The notes under the pieces are model-generated. The model did not search any database and was not told where the DNA came from. It was given only the letters and a program-made list of their open reading frames with translations. A program made the translations under genes and the position numbers. Of a stretch of DNA of 64,000 nt, positions 44,297-55,686 are shown in pieces; the stretch's first letter is position 1, and each line of letters opens with the position of its first letter. The stretch is taken from assembly GCA_027924645.1 (NCBI GenBank), contig BSBN01000334.1, positions 4,836,001 through 4,900,000 of the forward strand, in the 5' to 3' direction. This DNA is from Cunninghamia lanceolata. Its lineage: Eukaryota > Streptophyta > Pinopsida > Cupressales > Cupressaceae.

Positions 44297-45303
44297 TGTA
44301 TACACCTAAAAATGACAGGACTTTGTCTAAATAAATATTTTTAATATTTATTTAAGTCTACCTTCCTCTATCAATAAATAAATAATTAAATTTATTTATT
44401 CGATTCATATTCCTCTAAGTTAATTAATTATTAAAATATTTAATTATCTCTTCTAAAGTCAAAATTAAATAAAATCCTTTATTTAATGAAATTCTTCCAA
44501 GCAATTAAATAATTCTAAATTATTTAATTAAGTCAAGACTATTTCTCCAAATTTAAATAAATCATTTAAATTTATTGAAATCCTCTCACTCTCCACAAAC
44601 AAATTATAATTAAATATTTTATTTATTCTTCCAAATCATGTGGTAGTAATTAAATAAATTTATTTATTTAATTCGCTTTTTTATCTTCCAAATCTTCTAA
44701 AAATAAATCTTCCTTGTCATGCAAAAGCAAAAGTTGAGTTAAAGCAACTTTGTTTTTAAATTAGAAAAATATATTCTAATTTAAGAAAAATAAAAACTCA
44801 TCCTCATCAAGAAAGCAGTTAACTCAACAAAGCTTCTTTTTGAATGACACATGTCCTACTTCTATTCACGCACATTCTCTTGAACATTCTCCTCTGTTGA
44901 TCTTCTTGCACACAACTCTATAAATACAACCCTCTTCTTCTTCATTTGATCATCCATCATTCAAGTAAACTTGTGCTGTAGGAACTATAGCACGCCATTG
45001 GCACCCCATTTTCATATCATTCATCATCCATCCATTTCATAGTGTGTTGAAGCTCATCTTTAACACACCAAGTATCATAGCCAACTTCTCCTTGTCATCT
45101 TGAGGAATCGAAGCAAGGAAGCAAGCTTCTTGAGGGCCATCTTCATGACCACAAGATCAAGAAAGAAAAGGTGAACAATGGAAGATGCAAGGTAAAAGGT
45201 TGTGAGTATATCTTCTTTACTTTTTAATCTCCTTTTATCTTCATATTTCATTGATGTTTGGGTTTTATTATTCAACTTGATTAGTCCCATTTTTACCCTT
45301 ACA
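44297..45303 (+). repeat. 5' LTR of E2
   Basis: Begins TGTATACACCTAAAAATG and ends TTTTTACCCTTACA. Its upstream half is very AT-rich with nested palindromes (ATAAATTTATTTATTTAATT). The TATA box CTATAAATA at 44918-44926 is followed by a pyrimidine stretch CCCTCTTCTTCTTC, a likely start-site region. Confidence 0.9.
44918..44926 (+). promoter_or_regulatory. TATA box in the 5' LTR of E2
   Basis: CTATAAATA, preserved as TATAAATA at 59424-59431 in the 3' LTR. Confidence 0.7.
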
Positions 45304-45307
45304 TTTC

Positions 45308-45326
45308 TGGCACCCACCATGGGGCC
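45308..45326 (+). promoter_or_regulatory. Candidate primer-binding site of E2
   Basis: TGGCACCCACCATGGGGCC starts four bases after the 5' LTR. It shares TGGCAC and a following C-rich stretch with the E1 site. The tRNA is not assigned. Confidence 0.6.
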
Positions 45327-45384
45327 TTTGCCCCTAATCTAACTAAAATCTGAGTTTCTTCGTGACAGGTTCCGTACAGGCTTC

Positions 45385-45735
45385 TAACAGGTTAAATCAG
45401 TGCATCTAAGCAATCCCATGGTGCATCTACAACCTATTACAGTGCATACATCTTCCAAGCCAGTGCATCTGATCATTTTTATGGACCTTTTACAACTACG
45501 GCACATACATCACTTGTTCTAGTGCTTTTACCTCCTGTTTCGATGCCTGCATAATTCCAGCGCATGCATCCTAATACATGACGTATTCATACCTTCTTAC
45601 GGTGCATTTGTTAAATTAATGCATTTACATCTTCTTCTTGTGCTTTTGATACTTGTCTTAGCATATCTGTACAACGGCGCATACAGACTCTGTTTCTGTG
45701 CATTCAGATTGTATGGTGGCGCATCTGATCTGTCA
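45385..45735 (+). repeat. GTGCAT-motif array in the E2 leader
   Basis: About 15 occurrences of GTGCAT, GCGCAT, GCACAT or close variants at irregular 15-35 bp spacing (for example AGTGCATCTAAG, GGTGCATCTAC, GCGCATGCATCC, GGCGCATCTGATC). The following sequence includes GGATGCATGCATGC near 45871. No protein frame is supported here. Confidence 0.65.
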
Positions 45736-45977
45736 CTGTGGTTTTTAGGAATTCTTGTGATTTTTCTGATTAGGCCAACATTTGTCTTATAGGATTAGAG
45801 GCTGGAATAGATCATTTAGCTGCATTGATTAATTCACTTAGATTAATTAAGGGAAAAAGTAAAAAAAAAGGATGCATGCATGCAAATCTCAAGTAGTCTT
45901 TAACTAGGGGGATAATAACTAAACCACTGCTATCTTTGCATATTGCTATCTTCTTAGCTAGAATATTGCTATCTAGC

Positions 45978-47036
45978 TGGTGTAGGAGCACCTAGAAAAT
46001 CCTGTTTTCTTTTGTAATAAGGTCTATTTGACCAATGCATTTTCATTTTTAGTTTGTCTCTAGGTCCTTCAGGGCCTAGAACCCATTTTTGTAAGTCCTA
46101 AGTGACTTAAAACACACTTTTGTCGTATTGTAATCACATAGTGCTGAAATAGGGCAGTAGGACAATTTGAGGCAGTTGGATCGGTTGGTCTCCCAACTAT
46201 TTGCATCGGTTGGTTTTCCAACTGTTGGCAGGTTGAGTTGATAAAAACACCAAAGGAAGGAACATTCAAAGGAGAAGAAGAATTGTGAATGTAATTGTGC
46301 ATTGTTGTGAGGAGAAATAAAACTATTTTCTTCTGTCAATTTGGTTCCCATTCCCTGTAACAGTAATTTGTATAACTGTAGATTCCTATTCTTTTTGTGC
46401 TTTCCATTGTTGCAGTATGTCGATGTGAAGCATTCCACTAGTATGATTTCTGTCGAAATCAGTGGAATGGCTTCATTGTACAAGTATGTGTTTTTGTTTC
46501 CTATTTGAAGGCGCAAAGAATCCAAATGAAGTGTCTTGCATAGTAGATCCCCTAGCATCTCCATGGGCTAGGGTTTGGTTGAAGAGTAGATGAACCACAG
46601 AGTTGGAGAGACACAGAGGTCATTGTCGGTAAGACCGGGACCATCGGGGAGTAAATTGGCCATCAAACCGACAATGCTTGTCTGACCAAAACGAGGAGAC
46701 GAAGAGATTTCTATCGGCGTGAGTTCTGTCTTGTTTCACCAAAGAAAGTTCCAAGTGAGCCATCGGTGTGTCTCAGTCTAGCAAAGTGAGTTTTGGGGTT
46801 TTGGCTGAAAGTGATTTTCTTGCCGATAGGCAAAGAGTGTATAACCTCACATCAGAGTGACTAAGACTTCGGAGAGATAAGTTGTAAAGTGGCCGATGGA
46901 CAAAGTGTTGCCGAAAACAAAAGGTTCAAAGGTTCAAAGATCTATTTGCTGAGACTAGAAATGGTTCCAAAAGGTTCAAGAGTTCAAAAGTTCAAATTTT
47001 GAAAAATTGTCTGTTCCTGTTGTGTGCTCCTCATCA
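45978..47036 (+). repeat. 5' LTR of the chromovirus
   Basis: Begins TGGTGTAGGAGCACC and ends GTGTGCTCCTCATCA. No clear TATA box was found. It includes a G/C-balanced stretch at 46600-46900 (for example CATCGGTGTGTCTC, GCCGATAGGCAAAG) that also occurs in the other LTR. Confidence 0.92.
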
Positions 47037-47039
47037 TAT

Positions 47040-47052
47040 TGGTATCAGAGCC
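47040..47052 (+). promoter_or_regulatory. Primer-binding site of the chromovirus
   Basis: TGGTATCAGAGCC, an exact tRNA-iMet complement, three bases after the LTR. Confidence 0.93.
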
Positions 47053-47128
47053 CAAAAAGATTTGGGCGGCAAGTTGAATTGAGAATTTGCAGGAGTGTTG
47101 GCGTTTGGGTGCTGTATGTGAGTAGTGT

Positions 47129-48355
47129 ATGTTAGACAGAGAAAGTGAGATAGAGGCAGAGAGGATGCCTCCCAAAAGTATGTGGCAAGATGCCATTAAG
47201 AAGCTGATCAAGGAGATGCTTGAATCCAAGTTGGGAGAGTTCAAGCAGTCTAAAGGCAAAGATAGGGAAGATGAAAGTGACAGTGGTGAAGGAGATACAG
47301 AAATTGATGGAACCAATAAGAGGATAGAGGAGATACCAGCAGACCAAAGGGCATTTGTAGATGCTTTGAAGTCAGTCAATAGGGACACCATGGATGGGTT
47401 ACCTATGTATGGTGGAAGTATGGAAGCTGAAGAGGTGATTGACTAGATTGAGGCATTGAACAATCATTTCGAATACAAAGAAGTCCCTAATGATAAGAGG
47501 GTTAAATTGGCAAAGGCAAGATTGAAGGGGTCTGCTCTTGCATGGTGGAATTATGAGCAAGGAGAGAGAGTCAAGGAGGGGAAGAATATGATTACCTCCT
47601 GGGAAAGGATGAAAACCAAAATTAAGGCACAATTCTTACCTCTGGACTATAACATGTAGATACATAAGAAATTGTAGAACCTCTGATAGAGAGACCTTGA
47701 TGTGAATGCATACACACAAGAGTTTCATAAACTCAGTCTCAGATCAAAGAGACAAGAAGAAGAATTAGAGAAGGTGGCAAGGTATCTGAATGGCCTAAGG
47801 ATGAACATCCAAGATGAGATCAACATCTTAGCACTAGAAATAGTGAACAAGTGTTTCCAAATGGCCTTAAGGCCTGAAGAGAAGATAAAGAGAAAGAGTG
47901 AGCAGAATAATAGAGGTGGAGGTGGAAGAAGTTTCAGAGGTAGAGGCAATTTTGGAGGAAGAAGTCCTAACTAGAGGCCTAGTGGTGAGTCTAGCCAAGA
48001 AGAGAAAGTTGGAGACTCAAGTAGTAGAGGAGGCTACCGAGGAAGAAGGCCTAATGGAAGAGGTGGGACAAATGAATCAAGTAGAGGATCCAAGTTCTCC
48101 AATATGAGATGTTATAACTGCAATCAGATAGGGCACCCGGCATACAAGTGTCCAAAGAAAGCCTCAACTTCTCATGGTGGTGAGAAGAGAACCACTTTGA
48201 TTCAAGAAGATACAAGGAGTGTGGCATCTCCTGAAGTGAATCTAGTATCAGAAATGGGAGAAAATCTGATGATCAATAGGACACTGCTCAAGGAACTAGT
48301 GCAGATTAAACCGTCTCAAAGAAGGGCTTTGTTTAGAATCGACTGCAAGATCTAA
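47129..48355 (+). pseudogene. Gypsy gag with zinc knuckle
   Basis: One frame from ATG 47129, broken by TAG at 47444, 47657 and 47972 and TAA at 48353 but with no frameshift. A charged N-terminus leads to the retrotransposon gag core. Key pieces are FEYKEVPNDKRVKLAKARLK, GSALAWWNYE, MKTKIKAQFLP and YTQEFHKLSLRSKRQEEELEKVARYLNGL. A Gly/Arg-rich linker follows, then the intact knuckle CYNCNQIGHPAYKC (48110-48151, CX2CX4HX4C). Gag forms the particle and binds RNA. Confidence 0.9.
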
Positions 48356-48947
48356 GGTAAGGTTTGTAAAGTTATTATTGACTCTGGTTCTACTGATAAT
48401 ATCATATCTTTGGAAGCAGTGAATAAGTTGAAGTTAGAAAGGATACCCCATAGCAGTCCATATAAAGTTAGTTGGTTGAATAAGGGGCAGCACATACTCA
48501 TCAATGAACAAGCATGGGTATAATTTAGTATTGGGGGGTATAGAGATAAAATCTTGTGTGACATCCTTCCAATGGATGCTTGCCATCTTTTGTTAGGTAG
48601 ACCATGGCAGTTTGATAGAAAGGCTCATCATGATGGAGAAAAGAATGCTTACTCATTCCAAAAGGATGGTGTAACTTATAGGATACAGTCATTGGTAGAA
48701 GGGGATCCACAACCTATAGGATCTAGTGTAATGCTAGTAGGAGAAAAAGAATTCATGGATACACTAAAGGAAGGTGGTGGAGTAGGTTTTTCTTTAAATG
48801 TGAAGCCTAAGGGGGAAAAGAAGGAAAATGTGAGAGAAGTAGGGCCTAAGGAGGTCAACGATTTGCTTGAGAGTTACAAAGGAGTGATTGCAAAAGATAT
48901 ACCTGATTCCCTACCACCTATCAGAGACATTAGCCATCAGATAGACA
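48356..48947 (+). pseudogene. Gypsy aspartic protease region
   Basis: VCKVIIDSGSTDNIIS holds the D-S-G active site (Asp near 48377). Further on, ILPMDACHLLLGRPWQFDR is the conserved end of the retropepsin fold. A TAA at about 48521 breaks the frame. A linker leads to HQIDT, where a frameshift at about 48947 moves the reading into the frame of the reverse transcriptase (PGAVLPNNAAYKM). Confidence 0.87.
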
Positions 48948-49805
48948 CCAGGAGCAGTACTTCCTAATAACGCAGCATATAAAATGACCCCTCAGCAAAA
49001 TGAAGAGATAGCAAATCAGATTCAAGAACTCCTAAACAAAGGGCTGATAAGGAAGAGCCTTAGCCTATGTGTAGTACCTACTATTTTAGCCCCAAAGAAG
49101 GATGGGAAATGGAGGCTTTGCATTGATTCTAGGGCCATAAATAGGATAACCATCAGGAATAGGTTTCCTATTCCTAGAATAGAAGATCTAATGGATTATT
49201 TGGGAGGGGCCACTTATTTCACCAAGATAGACTTAAAGAGTGGGTATCACTAGATAAGGATAAGAGAGGGGGATGAGTGGAAGATAGCATTCAAGACCAA
49301 TGAAGGGTTGTATGAGTGGCTTGTGATGCCTTTTGGTCTTTCAAATGCCCCTAGTACTTTTATGAGACTAATGAATGAGGTGTTGCAGGAATTCATAGGG
49401 AAATTTCTGGTAGTCTACCTTGATGATATCTTGGTGTTTAGTAAGAGTAAGGAAGAACACTTGAAACATTTGGAGATAGTCTTGAAGAGGTTGCAAGATC
49501 TGAAGTTAATGATAAACTTGGAAAAGTGTGACTTCATGAAACAAGAATTGGTTTACCTAGGCTTTGTCATCTCGAAGGGTGATTTGAAATTGGATTCTTC
49601 CAAGGTAGAGGCTATTTTGAATTGGCCTAGACCTAGGACAGCAGGAGAGGTCAGAAGTTTTCATGGTTTGGCCACATTTTATAGAATCTTTATTAAGAAC
49701 TACAGTGATATTTGTGCACCTATGTTAGAGACCATCAAGGGTGGAGGTAAAGTGAAGTTTGTGTGGACAAAAGAGGCAGATCAGAGTTTTGAAAGTCTGA
49801 AGTAG
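48948..49805 (+). pseudogene. Gypsy reverse transcriptase
   Basis: Frame 48948 onward: PTILAPKKDGKWRLCIDSRA, INRITIRNRFPIPRIEDLMD and YFTKIDLKSGYH, then a TAG where Gln is expected (49251-49253). Then come [20 protein letters not shown], the active site YLDD at 49416-49427, and [17 protein letters not shown]. The connection domain [20 protein letters not shown] follows. A second TAG closes the segment at 49803-49805. Confidence 0.92.
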
Positions 49806-50223
49806 AAAGTTGCCAAGTATCTTATCTTAGTACTTCCTAATTTCAATAAGATTTTCACCATTGAATGTGATACAAGTGGGCTAGCCATAAGGGTAGTGTT
49901 GAGCCAAGAAGGCAGACCAGTAGTCTTTTTCAGTGAAAAGTTAAATGAAGCCAAGAGGAAATACTCCTCTTATGACTTAGAGTTGTATGCTATGGTACAA
50001 GCTCTGAAAAAGTGTAGACATTACCTGCTTCCCAAGGAATTTATTGTGTACACAGATAACATGCTCTTAGTTTTTTGAATGGGCAGGACAAACTCAAGCA
50101 CATACATATGAAATGGGTGGAAAGTCTGCAAGCATACACTTTCACCATTAAGCATAAGAAAGGGGTCACAAACAAGGTGGCAGATGCTCTCAGTAGGAGG
50201 GTGTTGATAGTCCAACAAGTGTA
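49806..50223 (+). pseudogene. Gypsy RNase H
   Basis: FTIECDTSGLAIRVVLSQEG, VVFFSEKLNEAKRKYSSYDL, ELYAMVQALKKCRHYLL and FIVYTDN give the RNase H core (Asp of CDTSG, Glu of DLELYA, Asp of YTDN). A frameshift at about 50070 shifts to FLNGQDKLKHIHMKWVESLQ and VADALSRR, ending at a TAG (50221-50223). Confidence 0.9.
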
Positions 50224-51010
50224 GTTGCAAAGCATGGGTGTTGAGTCACTCAAGGAATTGTATGAAGAAGATCAAGATTTTAGAGAAATATACAAGGTAT
50301 GCAATGAATTTGCTAATACTTTTCATAGTGAGTTTTCAGATTTTACATTGCAGAATGGACTATTGTTTAAAGGATGTCAGTTGTGTATCCCTAAATGCTC
50401 AATGATGGATAATATTGTGAAGGAAAAACATAGTGGTGGACTGGATGGACATTTTGGGTTGAATAAGACTTTAGCTCTGGTAAGGAGATTTTATTTCTGG
50501 CCAAGAATGCAATCTGACATTAGAAAATTTGTTGAAAGTTGCATAGTATGCCAAAGAGCAAAAGGAGTCTCGACCAATGCAGGATTGTATTAACATTTGC
50601 CAATACCCAACAAGCCTTGGGAATGTTTGAGTATGGATTTTGTGATGGGGTTACCCAAAACAAGGGCAAGTTGTGATAGTGTGTTTGTAGTGGTAGACTG
50701 ATTCAGCAAGATGGCTCATTTCATTCCTTGCAGGCCACTAATGATGCTAGCTACATTGCAGGTTTGTTCTATAAAGAAATTGTCAGGATTCATGGGCTAC
50801 CCTTGAGCATTGTGTCTGATAGGGATAGCAAATTTGTAGGACATTTTTGGAGAACCTTGTGGAAAAGATTGGGTACAAATTTGTCCTTTAGTTTAGCCTA
50901 TCATCCTCAGACTGATGGCCAAGCTGAGGTTGTGAATAGGTCATTAGGCAATCTGCTGAGAATAGGCCTATAATGATTCTACAAATAGAAGTACAGGTCT
51001 AAGTCCTTTT
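50224..51010 (+). pseudogene. Gypsy integrase, with frameshift and internal deletion
   Basis: The zinc site reads EKHSGGLDGHFGLNKTLALV and FVESCIVCQRAKG (HHCC). The core has [11 protein letters not shown] (first Asp), a TGA where Arg is expected in VVD(R)FSKMAHFIPC, a frameshift near 50728, then LPLSIVSDRDSKFVGHFW (second Asp) and LAYHPQTDGQAEVVNRSL (Glu). Right after NLLRIG about 60 bases are missing before LAYNDSTNRSTGLSPFEVVYG, so the normal 'WD..LP.AEFAYN' block is lost. This protein could not catalyse integration. Confidence 0.9.
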
Positions 51011-51658
51011 GAAGTTGTCTATGGTAGTCATCCTAGAGGAATTTTTAAATTGAGAGATGTTCAAGGGTTGGACAAAAGGAGTGGACATGCTGATACATTT
51101 GCAGAGGCTATGAAAGAGATCCATCAACAAGTCAGAGATACTCTACACAAGAATAGTCAGAAAATCAAGGCTAGAGTGGATCAAAGGAGAAGGGATGTAC
51201 AATACCAAATAGGAGATATGGTCATGGTTCATCTCAACAAGAACAGACTACCCAAGGGAAGCCACAACAAGTTGATGATGAGAAAAGTTGGACCTTGTAA
51301 GATTTTAGAGAAATATGGTCCTAATGCTTACAAAATTGAACTCCCTGATGATATTGCTATTTCCCCTATATTAAATGTTGCTGATCTAACATTATATAGG
51401 AATCCTGATAGAGGAGAAGGTACAACAGATTCTATCCAAGACAATGCAGAGTGGGTGCAACATTTACCACCTAAGGAACCACCTAATATGGAGTGCATCT
51501 TGGATAGCAGGACAACAAAAAAGACAAGATATCAGACCTACTTTGAGCACTTAGTCAAATGGCAAGGACTTCCAGACTCAGAAGCCACATCGATACTGCA
51601 AGAAGACATCAAAAAGCAGGGTGGTGATTTGCAGCAGTTAGTCTCTAAGAGGACTTGA
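51011..51658 (+). pseudogene. Gypsy integrase C-terminus with chromodomain-like tail
   Basis: A clean frame of more than 200 codons. KARVDQRRRDVQYQIGDMVM and PCKILEKYGPNAYKIELPDD are the GPY/F module. ISPILNVADLTLY follows, and the C-terminus TYFEHLVKWQGLPDSEAT resembles the aromatic-cage part of a chromodomain ('YLVKWKG...EATWE'). In chromoviruses this tail steers insertion to chromatin marks. The expected Trp after EAT is Ser here. The frame ends at TGA before the 3' LTR. Confidence 0.88.
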
Positions 51659-51680
51659 GACAACTTTCACTCGTGGAGTA

Positions 51681-52751
51681 TGGTATAGGAGCACCTAGAA
51701 AATCTTGTTTTCTTTTGTAATAAGGTCTATTTGACCAATGCATTTTCATTTTCAGTTTGTCTCTAGGTCCTTCAGGACCTAGAACCCATTTTTGTAAGTC
51801 CTAAGTGACTTAAAACACACTTTTGTCATATTGTAATCACATAGTGCCGAAACAGGGTAGTAGGATAGATTGAGGCAGTTGGATCAGTTGGTCTCCCAAC
51901 TATTTACATTGGTTGGTTTTCCAACTGCTGGCAGGTTGAGTTGATAAAAACACCAAAGGAAGGAACATTCGAAGGAGAAGAAGAAGTGTGAACATAATTG
52001 TGCATTGCTGTGAGGAGAAATAAAACCATTATATTCTGTCAATTTGGTTCCCATTCCCTATAACTGTAATTTGTATAACTATAGATTCCTATTCTTTCTA
52101 TGCTTTCCATTGTTGCAGTATGTCGATGTGAAGCATTCCACTGGTACGATTTCTGTCAAAATTAGCAGAATGGCTTTGTTGTACAAGTATGTGTTTTTGT
52201 TTCCTGTTTTGTTTTCCTGTTTGACAGCGCAGAGAATCCAAACAGAGTGTCTTGTATAGTAGATCACCTAGCATCTCCATGTGCTAGGGTTTGGTTGAAA
52301 AGTAGATGAACCACAGATTTGGAGAGACATAGAGGTCATCGTGGGTAATACCGGGACCATCAGGGAGTAAATCGGCCATCAGACAGACAATGGTAGTCTG
52401 ACCAAAATGATGAGACGAAGAGATTTCTATCAGCATGAGTTCTGTCTCATTTCACTAAAGAAAGTTCCAAGTGAGCCATCGGTGTGTCTTGGTCCAGCGG
52501 AGTGATTTTTGGGGTTTTGCCCGACAGTGATTTTCTTGCCGATAGGCAAAGAGTGCTGAACCTCACATCAGAGTGACTAAGACTTTGAGAGATAAGTTGT
52601 AAAGTGGCCGACGGACAAAGTGTTGCCGAAAATAAAAGGTTCAAAGGTTCAAAGATCTATTCATCGAGCCTAGAAATAGTTCCAAAAGGTTCAAGAGTTC
52701 AAAAGTTCAAATTTTGAAAAATTATCCATTCCCGTTGTGTGCTCCTCATCA
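51681..52751 (+). repeat. 3' LTR of the chromovirus
   Basis: Begins TGGTATAGGAGCACC and ends GTGTGCTCCTCATCA. It matches the 5' LTR with scattered substitutions and small indels. The bases before it (CACTCGTGGAGTA) make a weak polypurine tract. Confidence 0.92.
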
Positions 52752-52756
52752 CTAGC

Positions 52757-53784
52757 AAACAGAATGAACATTGCTATCTCCTAAACACTTCAAATTTAAC
52801 AAATGTGTGAGTGTACAAGTAGAGAGCCCATTTGGTTTTTTCCTTTTAACTAGGATTGGATAAATCAGTGTCTTCTATGACTGTTGAATGACAATAAGCT
52901 TATGCTCTCCCCTTTACTGGGTGACCAGAATACTAGAATTGTTATTCCCTTTGTATAACCTTTAGAGGGGCCTACCCTTGGATGCCTGCCTATCCAAGTG
53001 GGAATGACCCTGAGTAGTAATAGGCTAAAGCCAAGCCCTACCAATCCACTTAAAATAAATTGTACCTGAGGCGAAAGCCTCCTAGAACGAGTGTTGCTGT
53101 GTTACACCAACAACCAACCTCCCCCAAAAGCCTCCAAGGCGTAACCCTTGGAGGCTAGGAGACTCCATAATGGAGAGTAGTGTCACTGCATGTGTAACCA
53201 CTTGAATGGTTGCCTTGACTACTTAGCCACTTGTTTAGTATACCAAAAACCCCTATTTGTTGACACAAAAGGCGAAGCCTTTGAAGCAGCCCCGATTCAT
53301 GTGATTCTTAGTAGAGGTAGCAGGGACAATCCTAAGGTTCGGTGGGGGTATGAGCCTAAGGAAACCTAGATCTAGTATGCGTGAGAAGTGAGTGTCATGG
53401 AGGGGAGCCAGTGCTACCAGATCCTAGAGCTACACGCTTTTAATATGCATAGCCAGGGGATTCAACAAATATTGTCCTATCCAGCCTAGGTTGTACTTGT
53501 TCTTGAGTCACAAAGTCCAAAATACAAAAAAAAAAAAAAAAGGTAAAAATCATGAAAGATTCTATGCATTTGCTATGTCTATATTTGCCATAATTGAAAA
53601 TCAAAAGTAAAAAAGACCAAGTTTTCAAACAAAAACATAAATTTTTGAAAAACGTACCAAAAAACTCTACAAAAACAAACTTTACCTGATCTACGCATAT
53701 GCTTTGACCTATTGCGCTTTTATCCTCTAAAACTGTGCATCTATCACAGTAAACTTTTCTGGTCTTGTGTCAATTTCTATAGAG
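52757..53784 (+). other. E2 leader with GC-rich hairpins
   Basis: Non-coding. Three perfect hairpins lie close together: GAGGC-GAAA-GCCTC (53068-53081, GNRA-type loop), GCCTCCAAGG-CGTAAC-CCTTGGAGGC (53130-53155), and AAAGGC-GAA-GCCTTT (about 53269-53283). A packaging or dimerisation signal is possible, but this is inference. Confidence 0.6.
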
Positions 53785-55686
53785 ATGGCAAACCAATTAG
53801 AATATATTGCTCAAACACTCCAATATTTGCAATTGCAAATAAACTTAGGTCCCTCGCCCCAAGATTGTATAGCAATTTCTCAACAAATCCAAGTCTTACA
53901 ACAAGAAAAGGCAATCTTGCAAGTTGAACGTACTAGTACAAGCTACACCTCGCACTAAAACCATACCTTGTTTTCCCGTCATAATGATACTATTGACAAG
54001 GCAAGCACCACCTCATGTTAGAAATCATATATCACTCCTTCTACTAGTCCTCCTTCACCACCTGCTAAGATGCCTATCCCAAAGCATACCAATCCTACAC
54101 CAACACTACCATCTAGTTCCTTAAACTCTAAATGGACAACCAAAAAAGAATCAGATGAGTTTTGGGAAAAATATTTTTCAAATTTATATAACAAAAGAAA
54201 ATCTATGGAGAAAGCCAAATCCACTCATCCATTATCCCATACACCTACAAAGGATGTGATCCAAGGAGTACCAGCAGAGAGCCCAACATGTCCCCAAATT
54301 CTGGTCCTTGACCTTACCAAATATTCTTCCAATGCCATGTCAAATCCTACAACCCCTTCATGTCATCTGCAACCCCTTGAGCTTATCGAAGAACCTCCTA
54401 CCATGAACCAAAGTCAAGGTCCATCTAACATCCATGTTGTCAACCAAGAATCTATCCAAGAGCTACCTGCTTCCATTCAAGAAGACCAAGAGCACACCTT
54501 AGAGGATGTGGAAATATCCACCTTTTGTCTAAATCAAGATCAAAACACCCCCTTCCAATTTCAAACCGTTCATAACCTATATCTCTTCTATGATCAAGAT
54601 AATACCTATGAAGAAGCTATCCATGAGCAACTTGATCCTATACATGGGAAAGAGATCAAATTCCAACCCTTCCATAACCTATACCTTCTTTATGATCAAG
54701 CTACTACCTTTTATGAAGAAGATGTTCATGAACTTGATCCCATACCTATACGTGAGCAAGAAACCCCCGTTACTTCTATCCATCTTCCATCTAACCTTAT
54801 CCATGATCCAACAACTTTCACTTCCTTTGATGAGACACTTGCCTCCTAAGTGCACATGAAGGATCAACCCAATAACTTAGATCCTGAAGAGCATAATGAT
54901 GATCAAGATTCTCGTGATCCTTCACCATGCATTATTGACCAAGCTACAAATCCCCCACCATATATCCTTGGTCTCACTACCTTCATGCATGAATATTCTT
55001 CCTTAGGAGAACAACAACCGTTATCTATCTCTTCACCTTCTCCATCCAATAAGGAACTCATATCTAGTGTTCCACCTATGCATAATCCCACTATCCATCA
55101 CATACTCTATAATATGAACTATCAAGGTAAAGGCTTAGGCCTTCATGAACAAGGTATTTTGGAACCTATCCATGTCAAAGTTCCTCCACCCTCATATGGC
55201 CTTGGATATATATCCCAAGATGAACAATCTCAAGATGTTGGTACTTCCTCCTCTCCTCCTAAGTCCACCACTTTCCATCACAAACCCTATCATATCCCTA
55301 AATCATATGTGGCCATTCCACCTTCATCATCCTACAATTGTCAAGAGCATGTGACCATACACCTTCCACCATCCAATCTAGCTCTGCTACTTCCAACTCC
55401 TAATATCCCTCCATGCATTTTACCACCACTTCTTCCAACACCTTATCCATCCATCTATAAATCCCCTAAATATCCCAATCATGGCCAACAAATGCACATG
55501 TTGTCTAAACAACGGGCTTCCATGAACCTCACTTCCACCATACCCCAAGGATTCAACATCAAAAATTGGGATGCCTCTACCTATAAAATCAAAAATCCTA
55601 AGAGTCCTCATTATACAAAAGCCAAGAATCAAAGAAAAACCCATCTCAAAAGTTGCATACACCCACACACCTCAAAGAAAAACTAA
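53785..55686 (+). pseudogene. E2 Pro/Gln-rich protein with G-patch-like motif
   Basis: The relative of the E1 protein at 30989-33340. One frame from ATG 53785 (MANQLEYIAQTLQYLQLQ), broken by stops near 53956 and at 54847-54849, with clean stretches 54070-54849 and 54850-55686. Shared units are LELIEEPP...QESIQE, LNQDQN, two FHNLYL.YDQ repeats, MHEYSSLGEQQPL, NYQGKGLGLHEQG (55114-55155), HVTIHLPPS and LLLPTP. Past 55686 a frameshift leads to KVWVPKQQ and IWLPRQKS, then SMWVPKV near 55940. It has no enzyme domain and an unknown function. Confidence 0.75.

Larger units (their letters stand above)
45978..52751 (+). mobile_element. Ty3/gypsy chromovirus nested in E2
   Basis: LTRs lie at 45978-47036 (1,059 bp) and 51681-52751 (1,071 bp), with the exact target duplication CTAGC (45973-45977 and 52752-52756) and a tRNA-iMet primer site. 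Coding order is gag, protease, reverse transcriptase, RNase H, integrase and chromodomain-like end, which is the gypsy order with a chromovirus tail. Many stops, at least four frameshifts and a small deletion in integrase make it dead. Confidence 0.94.

Noticed and set aside
45304..45977. Coding frame in the E2 leader before the chromovirus insertion
   Set aside because: Stops are frequent in all frames, and the only structure is the GTGCAT motif array.
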